Positions 1-7,078 are shown, counted from the stretch's first letter. The stretch is DNA of 11,325 nucleotides from Chloroflexi bacterium RBG_13_53_26 (GCA_001795035.1 MGMW01000041.1:1-11325), one strand, 5' to 3'. The notes: generated by a model not told the origin, from the sequence alone. A program made the numbers and translations.

Positions 1-171
1 ACTGTAGAAGACGGCCTCGATATGGCTGAGCCGCTGACAGTAGCACTCCTTCTGACAGCTTTTGCTGCCGCGGCAACAATGGCTACCGTAGGGAACAACA
101 TTGCTGAGTCAGCCAAGGCCAACTCCGCCGTGATCACTTGGTTAGATAATCTGAATAAGCCCTTGATCTGA
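1..171 (+). CDS. C-terminal end of an unrecognised hydrophobic protein (5' truncated by window)
   Basis: Frame 1 is open from the first base and ends in TGA at 169-171, giving 56 residues. A hydrophobic, Ala/Leu/Thr-rich stretch (about residues 12-30) could be one transmembrane helix. It is followed by a polar tail ending LNKPLI. An in-frame ATG at 22 exists, but no ribosome binding site was evident there, so this is more likely the tail of a longer gene starting outside the window. I do not recognise the family. It converges on the PHP gene across a 68-bp gap. It could be a chance open frame, but the coherent hydrophobic segment and the position right before a convergent gene favour a real C-terminus. 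Confidence 0.45.
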   Translation, partial: TVEDGLDMAEPLTVALLLTAFAAAATMATVGNNIAESAKANSAVITWLDNLNKPLI

Positions 172-239
172 CAGATGAAGGGGCCAATCATTCCTGGATC
201 GTCATGGCCTTTCCAACAAGTCAGTGAATTGCTTTCGGA

Positions 240-908
240 CTAGCTAAGACCCGGAAGCGTCAGCTCATTGACCAGGGCCTGCGGATTCGTTGAGAGTACT
301 TGCTCTAACTCCGTCTCATTCAAACCGCTACCCTTCAATACCGCAACTGCAAACGCCTGTGTGAGCAAATCCGGGCTGTCATGGGCATCGGAATTAAGTA
401 CCAGCTTGACACCAGCAGCCAGGGCTAGTTGAGCCACGTGACCGTTAGTCAGACAATGGCCTTTTCGAGCACTTATCTCCACATGCACACTGTTGGCCGC
501 TGCCAGTCTCGCCTCCTCCAAAGTTAGCAACCCGGGATGGGCCAGGATGTCGACATCAGGTGATTGAACTGCCGCCAGGTTGGTTCCCTTCTCCACCGGC
601 TCAGTTATGGTTTCGCCATGGACCACCACTATGCAAGCCCCCAACTTCTTGGCTTGTCTGGATACCTCTCTAATGGCTGGAGCAGGTACATGGGTAAGTT
701 CAACGCCAGGGATGGCTACGATATCCCAATGGCACCGGGCTAACCTGCAATCCTCAACGATCTCGCGGATCACCCTCTCAAGAGAACCCATACCAACGTG
801 GTCGGTGAGAGCAATACCACGATACCCTTTCTCGGCTGCTCGGCGTATGAGCTCAAGCGGCGAGAGAGTCCCATCACTCAAGTACGTGTGCGTATGGAAA
901 TCGTAGAT
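240..908 (-). CDS. PHP-domain metal-dependent phosphoesterase (histidinol-phosphatase-like)
   Basis: This is a small single-domain PHP protein, a family of metal-dependent phosphoesterases that includes histidinol phosphatase and the nucleotidase/RNase-AM-like enzymes. The substrate cannot be told from sequence. The typical ligand set is visible when numbered from the codon at 908: HTHT (H5, H7), TDH (D36, H37), PGVE (E70), HGE (H98), AHPG (H124) and NSDAH (D174, H176). About 222 residues is normal for the compact PHP type. The start is a problem. The only ATG/GTG/TTG in the frame before the domain is a TTG at 881, which lies after HTHT and would remove two metal ligands. The frame is open back to a stop at 951-953. 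The best candidate starts are ATC at 908 (GAGG-like sequence about 9 bases upstream) or CTG at 923. It is divergent from the universal stress gene. The family call is firm; the exact start and substrate are not. Confidence 0.85.
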   Translation of the reverse strand: MYDFHTHTYLSDGTLSPLELIRRAAEKGYRGIALTDHVGMGSLERVIREIVEDCRLARCHWDIVAIPGVELTHVPAPAIREVSRQAKKLGACIVVVHGETITEPVEKGTNLAAVQSPDVDILAHPGLLTLEEARLAAANSVHVEISARKGHCLTNGHVAQLALAAGVKLVLNSDAHDSPDLLTQAFAVAVLKGSGLNETELEQVLSTNPQALVNELTLPGLS

Positions 909-949
909 GCTATCTTGCCTCAGAACGGGGTTTAGTATATAACTATAGC

Positions 950-955
950 ATTATA
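950..955 (-). promoter_or_regulatory. Candidate -10 box for the PHP gene
   Basis: A perfect TATAAT is read on the minus strand in the AT-rich divergent gap (roughly 931-963) between the PHP gene and the universal stress gene. It would place the transcript start near 943, about 35 bases before the proposed PHP start. No good -35 hexamer sits at the right distance, so this is only suggestive. The same AT-rich stretch probably also serves the + strand stress gene. Confidence 0.3.
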
Positions 956-985
956 AAGAAATAGCAGACAAGCAGGTGGAAGACC

Positions 986-1474
986 ATGCAACAGAAGAAG
1001 CATAGTTTTAGAAGGATACTGGTCCCCCTGGACGGCACAAAACTGGGAGAGGCGGCCTTACCCTATGTGGAAGAGCTGGCCTCGATCACAAAGGCAGAAG
1101 TGATTCTGCTTCAGGTGGTGAAACCGGATTATGACATCGCCATTGCCGGCCCGTATTCTTCCCCTTTGGACAAAATATCGAAAGAATACATAATGCATGC
1201 CTCAGCCGCTGCCAGTGAATACCTCAATTCCATCAAGGAAGGCCTTACCAAGAAGGGCATAGCAGCCCAGGCCATAGTGGATGTGGGTTCCCCTGCGGAG
1301 AAGGTCATGGCCTGCGCCCGAGAAAAAAAAATCGATTTGATCGCTCTCTCCTCTCATGGACACCCCGGTGTCGGCCAGCGGACACTCGGCAGTGTGACCT
1401 ACAAAATACTGCATTACGCAGATAGACCCGTGTTTATCGTCACACCGTCCACCAAGCCCGCGACTCGTGAATAA
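986..1474 (+). CDS. Universal stress protein, UspA family, ATP-binding type
   Basis: This is a single-domain universal stress protein of 162 residues, close to the family's usual 140-160. The N-terminal strand RRILVPLDGT carries the conserved Asp (D16). The C-terminal half holds the nucleotide-binding loop SSHG (122-125), nine residues, then GS (135-136), followed by a terminal strand near 148-153 (PVFIVTP). This matches the G-x2-G-x9-G(S/T) pattern of ATP-binding members, except that the first Gly is Ser. The ATG at 986 is preceded by AGGTGGA at 974-980, a good ribosome binding site. Members are soluble cytoplasmic proteins that bind ATP and respond to stress; the specific partner is unknown. 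It lies 25 bases upstream of the ino1 start and may share its transcript, although no functional link to inositol lipids is evident. Confidence 0.93.
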   Translation: MQQKKHSFRRILVPLDGTKLGEAALPYVEELASITKAEVILLQVVKPDYDIAIAGPYSSPLDKISKEYIMHASAAASEYLNSIKEGLTKKGIAAQAIVDVGSPAEKVMACAREKKIDLIALSSHGHPGVGQRTLGSVTYKILHYADRPVFIVTPSTKPATRE

Positions 1475-1481
1475 AATCAGA

Positions 1482-1489
1482 AAAGGAGG
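1482..1489 (+). promoter_or_regulatory. Strong ribosome binding site fixing the ino1 start at TTG 1500
   Basis: AAAGGAGG lies ten bases before the TTG at 1500. The frame is also open to a GTG at 1467, but that codon overlaps the end of the stress gene, and starting there would place this Shine-Dalgarno inside the coding region. The protein from TTG begins MGKINVAIIGVGNCASS, which is where the family's Rossmann fold begins. Confidence 0.8.
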
Positions 1490-1499
1490 CGTACGTAAC

Positions 1500-2630
1500 T
1501 TGGGAAAGATAAATGTAGCTATAATAGGCGTTGGCAACTGTGCTTCCTCTCTGGTTCAGGGTGTCCATTATTATCGGAACGTGCAGGAAGATGCGTTCAT
1601 ACCAGGTGTACGACGCCCGAACCTGGGGGGATATCATATTGGAGATATCCAGTTCGTAGCTGCCTTTGACATTGATAAGAACAAGGTAGGCAAAGATCTA
1701 GCGGAGGCCATATATACCTCCCCAAACAACACCTACAAGTTTTGCGAAGTGCCTCAAACAGGAGTGAAGGTTCATCGAGGAATGACCCACGACGGGCTAG
1801 GCAAGTATCTATCGCAAATCATCACCAAAGCGCCAGGATCCACTGCAAATATCGTCAATATTCTGAAGGAAACGAAAACTGACGTCGTTATCAGCTACTT
1901 GCCGGTTGGTAGTGAGGCAGCCACCAAGTGGTACGTGGAACAGATACTTGATGCCGGCTGTGGCCTTATCAATTGCATCCCTGTATTCATCGCCCGAGAG
2001 AACTACTGGCAAGAACGCTTCGCCGAAAGAGGATTGCCAGTCATAGGAGATGACATAAAGTCGCAGGTCGGCGCGACTATTACCCATCGTGTACTGACCC
2101 GGCTCTTTCGGGAGCAAGGCGTCAAGTTGGAGCGGACCTACCAACTTAATTTTGGAGGCAACACAGACTTCTACAACATGCTGGAACGCGAGCGGCTGGA
2201 ATCAAAGAAGATAAGCAAGACAAACGCAGTTACATCGCAGCTAGACTACAACCTTGGACCAGATAACATCCATGTGGGGCCGAGCGACTACGTCCCTTGG
2301 CTAACTGACCGAAAGTTCTGCTACATACGTATGGAGGGCACAACCTTTGGTAATGTTCCCCTGAATCTCGAGCTTAAGCTCGAGGTATGGGATAGCCCCA
2401 ACTCCGCAGGGATAGTAATCGATGCTATACGATGCTGCAAGTTAGCTCTAGAAAGGGGGCTCGCCGGCTCGGTGGTTGCCCCTTGCGCCTGCTTTATGAA
2501 ATCACCTCCCATTCAACATACAGATGACGCAGCGCGCCGGATGCTGGATGAATTCATCGCTGGCAACATTAACGAGACCCTGCCGTCAAAGAAACAAGTA
2601 GCAAGACATGTCCGCTCTCCCAAGAAATGA
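1500..2630 (+). CDS. ino1: Inositol-1-phosphate synthase (myo-inositol-3-phosphate synthase), actinobacterial type
   Basis: The enzyme converts glucose-6-phosphate to inositol-1-phosphate (1L-myo-inositol-1-phosphate, also named 1D-myo-inositol-3-phosphate) in an NAD-dependent internal redox cyclisation in the cytoplasm. From the TTG start it has 376 residues, the length of the short prokaryotic form. The N-terminal dinucleotide-binding motif GVGNCASSLVQG is at 10-21. Conserved blocks follow: YLPVGSEAATKW (133-144), GDDIKSQVGATITHR (183-197), NFGGNTDFYNM (217-227) with the Lys-rich ESKKISKT just after (234-241), and the C-terminal run GTTFGNVPLNLEL near 280-292. These match the archaeal/actinobacterial class rather than the longer eukaryotic one. 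The stop overlaps the next start as ATGA (2627-2630), suggesting translational coupling to the PimA-like gene. The product feeds the CDP-alcohol phosphotransferase two genes on. Function is confident; which inositol lipid it ultimately supplies is inferred from neighbours. Confidence 0.95.
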   Translation: MGKINVAIIGVGNCASSLVQGVHYYRNVQEDAFIPGVRRPNLGGYHIGDIQFVAAFDIDKNKVGKDLAEAIYTSPNNTYKFCEVPQTGVKVHRGMTHDGLGKYLSQIITKAPGSTANIVNILKETKTDVVISYLPVGSEAATKWYVEQILDAGCGLINCIPVFIARENYWQERFAERGLPVIGDDIKSQVGATITHRVLTRLFREQGVKLERTYQLNFGGNTDFYNMLERERLESKKISKTNAVTSQLDYNLGPDNIHVGPSDYVPWLTDRKFCYIRMEGTTFGNVPLNLELKLEVWDSPNSAGIVIDAIRCCKLALERGLAGSVVAPCACFMKSPPIQHTDDAARRMLDEFIAGNINETLPSKKQVARHVRSPKK

Positions 2631-3745
2631 ATATAGGATTGGTTTCACCATACGACTACGCCTACCCTGGTGGGGTCAACAACCATATCTCGAATCTTGC
2701 CATCAACATGGCAAGGATTGGGCATCAGGTAAGGATACTAGCCCCCTGCTCAAACAAGGAAGCTCTCCCTAACACAACCAGTATCATCCCACTGGGCAAA
2801 ACAATCCCCTATCCTTCAAATGGTTCCGTAGCCCGACTGACGCTATCCTACTGGCTGATGCCCAAGATCAAGACAATACTGGACGAGGAGAAGTTCGACA
2901 TACTTCACTTCCACGAACCACTCTTCCCGTCGCTGCCCTGGATGGTGCTTCCCCTATCCCACTCCATAAATGTGGCCACCTTTCACGCCTACTACCGCCG
3001 CTCCATCGGCTACTCGCTGTGGAAACCGCTCTTGAAGAAATTCTACAACAAGCTCGATGGCAGGATCACCGTTTCTGAACCAGCAAAAAAGTTCGTCTCC
3101 AGGTACTTCCCCGGGGATTACCGTGTGATCCCGCATGGGGTTGACTTGGAGCGTTTCTCCGCAGATGTGCCACCCATCGAAGATTTCTGCGACGGCAAGT
3201 TGAACCTCCTGTTTGTCAGCCGACTTGAGGAAAGAAAGGGCGTACGGTACCTTCTCAAGGCATACAAGATAGTGAAGGAGTGTTTCCCTCAATCGAGGCT
3301 TATTCTGGTGGGTCCAGGTGATAGATCACGGCATAAATATGAACGGTGGGTCAGGGCAGTTAAACTGGAGGATGTTGTCTTCAAAGGACACATGCCTTAT
3401 GCAGATTTGCCACGTTACTACCGTACAGCAGACATCTTCTGCATGCCGGCCGTTGGTCAGGAAAGCTTCGGCCTTGTACTGCTCGAGGCGATGGCCGCTG
3501 GCAAACCTATTGTGGCCTCAAATATCGAGGGCTACGCCAGCGTGGTAAATAATGGCACTGACGGAATACTTGTGAAACCCAGAGATGAGAAGGCTCTGGC
3601 TACTGCAATAGTCTCCCTGGCCAATGATGAGAACCTGCGTCAGCGAATGAGCGCCAATGGGAGAGAGAAGGCAAGAGCGCACACCTGGGAGTCGATCGCT
3701 CAGAGGACACTGAACTACTACACGGAGTTGTCCGGGGCAAACTAG
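2627..3745 (+). CDS. GT4-family glycosyltransferase, PimA-like phosphatidylinositol mannosyltransferase
   Basis: This is a GT-B-fold family 4 glycosyltransferase of 372 residues. The N-terminal domain carries the acceptor-side glycine loop PGGV (14-17), HFHEP (94-98) and TFHAY (118-122), all like mycobacterial PimA. The C-terminal donor domain shows VSRLEERKG (197-205), where R199 and K204 correspond to the donor-phosphate-binding Arg/Lys, and E-x7-E (E279 and E287, in ESFGLVLLE), followed by AMAAGKPIVAS. No signal peptide is evident; PimA-type enzymes sit peripherally on the inner face of the membrane. The start overlaps the ino1 stop, and a CDP-alcohol phosphotransferase follows 2 bases after the stop. 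By context it probably moves mannose from GDP-mannose to the inositol of phosphatidylinositol. The family is certain, but donor sugar and acceptor are inferred; another hexose or another lipid acceptor is possible. Confidence 0.88.
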   Translation: MNIGLVSPYDYAYPGGVNNHISNLAINMARIGHQVRILAPCSNKEALPNTTSIIPLGKTIPYPSNGSVARLTLSYWLMPKIKTILDEEKFDILHFHEPLFPSLPWMVLPLSHSINVATFHAYYRRSIGYSLWKPLLKKFYNKLDGRITVSEPAKKFVSRYFPGDYRVIPHGVDLERFSADVPPIEDFCDGKLNLLFVSRLEERKGVRYLLKAYKIVKECFPQSRLILVGPGDRSRHKYERWVRAVKLEDVVFKGHMPYADLPRYYRTADIFCMPAVGQESFGLVLLEAMAAGKPIVASNIEGYASVVNNGTDGILVKPRDEKALATAIVSLANDENLRQRMSANGREKARAHTWESIAQRTLNYYTELSGAN

Positions 3746-3747
3746 TT

Positions 3748-4359
3748 GTGATCAACCTCTCGGAAATACGCCACAAGCTGGCAGAGCGTTTCACCACGCC
3801 ATTGGCAAAGATTCTCGCCAAGACGGGGGCGACGCCCAATGAATTGACCATAGTCGGCTTCCTGGTGAGCGTCGGCTCGGCTGTAACTCTGGCAAAGGGA
3901 TATTTCCTGACGGGCGGACTCCTGGTTATCTTCGCTGGCACCTTCGACCTCCTTGATGGGCCACTCGCCCGAGCCAAAGGGCAAAGCACAAAATTTGGCG
4001 CCATGCTCGATTCCACGCTCGACCGCCTCTCCGAGGCAGCGGTATTTCTCGGAATCGTGATCTACTATGCGAACCATAACAGTACCTGGGAGACCTCTCT
4101 TCCATACATCACCTTTGTGGGGTCGGTCATGGTCAGCTATCTCAGGGCAAGAGCCGAGGGGTTGGGCCTAAGATGTGAAGTTGGGGTATTTACCCGAGTT
4201 GAAAGAGTCATCGTTCTGGCGGTGGGACTCATCATCGGTCAATGGGTGGGAGACGCCGTACTCATCACGCTAGGTATCCTGGCTGCACTCGCCTTCTTAA
4301 CAGTTGTTCAGCGCCTTATTCATGTGCGGCAACTTACAAAAAAGCAATCAGGTATATGA
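3748..4359 (+). CDS. CDP-alcohol phosphatidyltransferase, likely phosphatidylinositol-phosphate synthase
   Basis: This is an integral membrane enzyme of 203 residues that condenses a CDP-activated lipid with an alcohol or sugar phosphate, releasing CMP. The full family signature D-x2-DG-x2-AR-x8-G-x3-D-x3-D is present: D67, D70-G71, A74-R75, G84, D88 and D92 within FDLLDGPLAR and the following helix. The four aspartates bind the two metal ions. Several hydrophobic helices surround it (about 34-65, 94-108, 120-133, 152-167, 170-185), as expected for six membrane spans. The GTG start lies 2 bases after the preceding stop, with no strong ribosome binding site, so it is probably coupled. Next to ino1 and a PimA-like gene, the most likely substrates are CDP-diacylglycerol and inositol phosphate. 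Phosphatidylglycerophosphate synthase is the main alternative. The family is certain and the substrate inferred. Confidence 0.9.
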   Translation: MINLSEIRHKLAERFTTPLAKILAKTGATPNELTIVGFLVSVGSAVTLAKGYFLTGGLLVIFAGTFDLLDGPLARAKGQSTKFGAMLDSTLDRLSEAAVFLGIVIYYANHNSTWETSLPYITFVGSVMVSYLRARAEGLGLRCEVGVFTRVERVIVLAVGLIIGQWVGDAVLITLGILAALAFLTVVQRLIHVRQLTKKQSGI

Positions 4360-4538
4360 GCGATCAGATCCTCCAATGCATCTTTATCGGGGTGGTTCTT
4401 ATAGCCATCGCCCTTGGCATCACAGCAGCGATTGGATTGATATCACGCTGGTTCATACCCGTTGCCATTGTACGTGGACTTGCTACGGATGTCTTCTTGC
4501 TCTACTATTGGGGTAGGGGTTACATGCGTCAGCATTAG
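4356..4538 (+). CDS. Small two-helix membrane protein, unknown function
   Basis: This is a 60-residue protein whose ATG overlaps the stop of the CDP-alcohol phosphotransferase (ATGA at 4356-4359), the same coupling seen between ino1 and the glycosyltransferase. Nearly the whole chain is hydrophobic. One helix spans about residues 7-29, and a second spans about 33-52 after an Arg at 31. The C-terminus is short and basic (GRGYMRQH). I recognise no family. The overlap and the membrane character suggest it works with the preceding phosphotransferase, perhaps as an accessory or stabilising subunit, but this is inference. The coherent two-helix pattern and the tight overlap argue against a chance open frame. 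Confidence 0.7.
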   Translation: MSDQILQCIFIGVVLIAIALGITAAIGLISRWFIPVAIVRGLATDVFLLYYWGRGYMRQH

Positions 4539-4579
4539 TCTGCAGGTTACCACCAAACTATCTCTATTTGCGAGGTTTC

Positions 4580-5863
4580 ATGTCAGTAATTGCGGTTGTC
4601 GGTGCCCAGTGGGGTGACGAGGGGAAAGGGAAAATCGTTGACATGCTTGCTGAGAAAGCAAGCATGGTGATCCGTTTTTCTGGCGGCCCCAATGCAGGAC
4701 ACACTGTACATAACCCCTATGGCGAATTCAGCTTGCACTTGGTCCCTTCAGGTATTTTCTACCCTCATACAGCCTGCATCATCGGTAGCGGTGTGGTTGT
4801 TTCTCCCTCCGTGCTCCTTGACGAACTGGAGCAACTCTGGAAGAAGGGTGTTAATACTTCAAAACTACTGGTCAGCACTCGGGCTCACCTCATCATGCCA
4901 TATCACATCATCCTGGATAGGCTGGAGGAGCAAGCGAAGGGTGCCGGTGCTTTAGGTACCACGCGTAGCGGTGTCGGTCCTGCGTATGCAGACAAGGTAG
5001 CTCGCCTGGGCATTAGAGCCGGAGACCTTGCCGACAAAGAAGGGCTACTTCGCAGACTCCGTTTTGTTCTGGAACAAAAAAACCTGATCTTGACGCGAAT
5101 ACATGGAGCGCCACCACTCTCCGTCGAGGAAGTCTACGATCAGCTCTGCCAGTATGCAGATCGTCTGGCTGCCTTCATCCGTGAAACCGAACCGATTATC
5201 AGCCAAGCTGTAGAAAGAAATGAGCCAATTTTGTTGGAAGGGGCTCAGGGTACCCTGCTCGACATCGACTTCGGCACCTACCCCTATGTTACCTCATCAT
5301 CAGTCATCGCTGCCGGAGCCTTTGCGGGAGCGGGCCTGCATCCGGTCAAGATGGATCACATCCTGGGCATAATGAAGGCATACACTACCAGAGTAGGAGC
5401 AGGACCAATGCCTACAGAGCTAGGGGATGAAACTGGAGAGCGCATCCGACAGATAGCTCAAGAATATGGGGTTACAACAGGACGACCGCGCCGCTGTGGC
5501 TGGTTCGATGCAGTAGCCACGCGCTACAGTGCCTTGATTAACGGCTTTAGCGGGGTTGCTCTTACTCGCCTAGACGTTCTGGACGCCTTCGATTCCATCA
5601 AGGTATGTACCAAGTACAAGGCAGATGGCAAGATTATCGACCAATTCCCCAGTAGCACATTACAGCTCGAAAGATGCCAGCCTGTTTATGATGAAGTACC
5701 GGGTTGGCAATCTCCCACAGCCCACCTGCGACGCTTCCAGGATCTGCCACCATTGGCCCAGTCATATGTAAGGAAGCTGGAACATCTTGTCGGTTGTCCC
5801 ATCAATATCATTTCCGTTGGTCCTCACAGGGAACAGACCATAGTGACCAAAGCCATCCTGTAA
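4580..5863 (+). CDS. purA: Adenylosuccinate synthetase
   Basis: The enzyme joins IMP and aspartate with GTP to give adenylosuccinate, the first step committed to AMP in purine synthesis; it is cytoplasmic and a homodimer in the family. From the ATG at 4580 it has 427 residues, the normal length. The start block GAQWGDEGKGK (8-18) holds the catalytic Asp at 13, and GGPNAGHT places the catalytic His at 41, the same number as in the E. coli enzyme. Further signatures are GTTRSGVGPAYADK, EGAQGTLLDIDFGTYPYVTSS, the IMP-binding TTGRPRRCGWFD and a GTP-binding region near the C-terminus (ISVGPHREQT). The frame extends four codons upstream to a TTG at 4568, but GAGG at 4572-4575 fits as the ribosome binding site for the ATG, though close to it. 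It lies 41 bases after the small membrane gene and may be read through from that operon; no terminator was seen between them. Confidence 0.97.
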   Translation: MSVIAVVGAQWGDEGKGKIVDMLAEKASMVIRFSGGPNAGHTVHNPYGEFSLHLVPSGIFYPHTACIIGSGVVVSPSVLLDELEQLWKKGVNTSKLLVSTRAHLIMPYHIILDRLEEQAKGAGALGTTRSGVGPAYADKVARLGIRAGDLADKEGLLRRLRFVLEQKNLILTRIHGAPPLSVEEVYDQLCQYADRLAAFIRETEPIISQAVERNEPILLEGAQGTLLDIDFGTYPYVTSSSVIAAGAFAGAGLHPVKMDHILGIMKAYTTRVGAGPMPTELGDETGERIRQIAQEYGVTTGRPRRCGWFDAVATRYSALINGFSGVALTRLDVLDAFDSIKVCTKYKADGKIIDQFPSSTLQLERCQPVYDEVPGWQSPTAHLRRFQDLPPLAQSYVRKLEHLVGCPINIISVGPHREQTIVTKAIL

Positions 5864-5943
5864 CAGAGAAACAAACCGCAATTCGCACTTGACTTCTGAC
5901 AGCCAGCCTCATCTGAACGCCGAAGATCGCAGATCGGAATACC

Positions 5944-5964
5944 TTCTGTAGCCTCCGTACAGAA
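5944..5964. repeat. Perfect 7-bp inverted repeat upstream of ruvB, possible operator
   Basis: TTCTGTA (5944-5950) and TACAGAA (5958-5964) are exact inverted copies separated by seven bases, 41 bases before the TTG start of ruvB. Seen: the perfect dyad, with outer CTGT and ACAG. Known: ruvB is often under SOS control, and the proteobacterial LexA box has CTGT and ACAG separated by 8 bases. Here the gap is 9, so it does not match that box exactly. It could be the operator of a LexA-like or other dimeric repressor, or simply an RNA hairpin. There is no T-run after it, so it is not a standard terminator for purA. Confidence 0.45.
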
Positions 5965-5979
5965 CTAATCAGTAGCCAA

Positions 5980-6002
5980 AGAGCCTCGCAAAAGAGGTCT
6001 CT
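5980..6002 (+). promoter_or_regulatory. Hairpin overlapping the ribosome binding site region of ruvB
   Basis: AGAGCCTC (5980-5987) can pair with GAGG-T-CTCT (5994-6002), giving eight base pairs with one bulged T and the loop GCAAAA. The 3' arm contains GAGG, which lies eight bases before the TTG at 6006 and would be the ribosome binding site if translation starts there. Pairing would hide it, so the stem might lower or tune ruvB translation. If the real start is the ATG at 6048 or 6051, the stem would only be part of the leader. There is no run of T after it, so it is not a standard terminator. Confidence 0.35.
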
Positions 6003-6005
6003 ACC

Positions 6006-7073
6006 TTGAAAAGTGGCTATAATAGTGTCGGTCAGAAATCAGATGGCATGATGGAGCGGATAATTTCGGGAAAACCCAAAGAAGAGGACGTAGCACTCGA
6101 TACCAATCTCCGTCCCAGGCGTCTTGCTGACTATGTAGGCCAAGACAAGGTCAAAGAGAATACCAAGATAGCTATCGCGGCCGCCCAAGCAAGGGGCGAA
6201 CCATTGGATCACATCCTGATTTACGGGCCGCCGGGCTTAGGGAAAACCACGCTAGCTCACATTATTGCTGCCGAGAAAGGCGCCAGTATCAGAATTACCT
6301 CTGGCCCAGCTATAGAGCGCCCGGGAGATTTGGCCGCCATCATAACCAACCTTCACGAAGATGATATCCTCTTCATCGACGAAATCCATCGCCTTTCCAG
6401 AGTGGTCGAAGAGGTGCTTTACCCGGCAATGGAAGACTTTGCTCTCGATATAGTCATTGGAAAGGGCCCTGGGGCAAAAAACCTGCGCCTGCACCTTCCC
6501 CGCTTCACGCTCATCGGAGCCACTACCCGCTTCGCTATGCTCAGCCCTCCTCTAAGAGACAGGTTTGGATCCATATACAGGCTCGACTTCTATGACCTGC
6601 AGGCTATGGAAGCAATAGTAGGTCGTTCCGCCAGCATCCTCAGGATAGAAACGGATCAGGGTGGAATAAAGGAGATTGCCTGTCGGGCCCGGGGAACCCC
6701 CAGAGTAGCCAACAGGTTACTAAAACGGGTGCGAGATTATGCCCAGGTAATGGCAAAGGGCGTGATTACCGAGCCTATAGCCATCGAGGCACTGACTAGA
6801 CTCGAGGTGGACAAGATCGGCCTGGACGAGGTAGATCATAAAGTACTGCGGACTATCGTGGAGAAGTTCGATGGTGGGCCGGTGGGCCTGGAGACAATCG
6901 CTGCCTCTATCAGCGAGGAAGCAGACACTATTATGGATGTCTACGAACCATATCTGCTGCAACTCGGCTTTCTGGAACGAACACCGCGGGGGAGGGTCGC
7001 CACACGCCTCGCCTATAAGCACCTGGGCTTGCCAGGCAGAAAGAGGCAGCCACCCCAGGGACAATTATTGTAG
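6006..7073 (+). CDS. ruvB: Holliday junction branch migration ATPase RuvB
   Basis: RuvB is the hexameric AAA+ motor that drives Holliday junction migration together with RuvA. Numbered from the TTG at 6006 (355 residues), the Walker A motif GPPGLGKTT is at 74-82, Walker B DEIH at 125-128, sensor 1 GATTR at 171-175, the arginine-finger segment PLRDRFG at 182-188, and a C-terminal winged-helix domain covers about 270-340, including FDGGPVGLETIA. The start is uncertain. TTG 6006 has GAGG eight bases upstream, whereas ATG 6048 or 6051 gives a protein of 340-341 residues starting MERIISGKPKEED. That is nearer the usual length (about 336) but has no clear ribosome binding site. ruvA and ruvC are not adjacent. 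queH follows 5 bases after the stop, so the two are probably cotranscribed. The leader carries two inverted repeats that may regulate it. Confidence 0.97.
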   Translation: MKSGYNSVGQKSDGMMERIISGKPKEEDVALDTNLRPRRLADYVGQDKVKENTKIAIAAAQARGEPLDHILIYGPPGLGKTTLAHIIAAEKGASIRITSGPAIERPGDLAAIITNLHEDDILFIDEIHRLSRVVEEVLYPAMEDFALDIVIGKGPGAKNLRLHLPRFTLIGATTRFAMLSPPLRDRFGSIYRLDFYDLQAMEAIVGRSASILRIETDQGGIKEIACRARGTPRVANRLLKRVRDYAQVMAKGVITEPIAIEALTRLEVDKIGLDEVDHKVLRTIVEKFDGGPVGLETIAASISEEADTIMDVYEPYLLQLGFLERTPRGRVATRLAYKHLGLPGRKRQPPQGQLL

Positions 7074-7078
7074 CGATC

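Noticed and set aside
178..212. Possible bidirectional terminator between the partial CDS and the PHP gene (AGGGGCCA pairing with TGGCCTTT)
   Set aside because: Only five strong pairs plus two G-T pairs and one A-T pair, an 18-base loop and no T-run on either side; too weak to annotate.
1467..1499. Eleven-residue N-terminal extension of ino1 from GTG 1467
   Set aside because: It overlaps the stress gene end and would bury the strong AAAGGAGG site inside the coding region; TTG 1500 fits the family start.
5889..5917. Possible ruvB promoter starting with TTGACT
   Set aside because: The hexamer at 17 bases' distance is TCTGAA, a poor -10 match; not supportable without transcript data.
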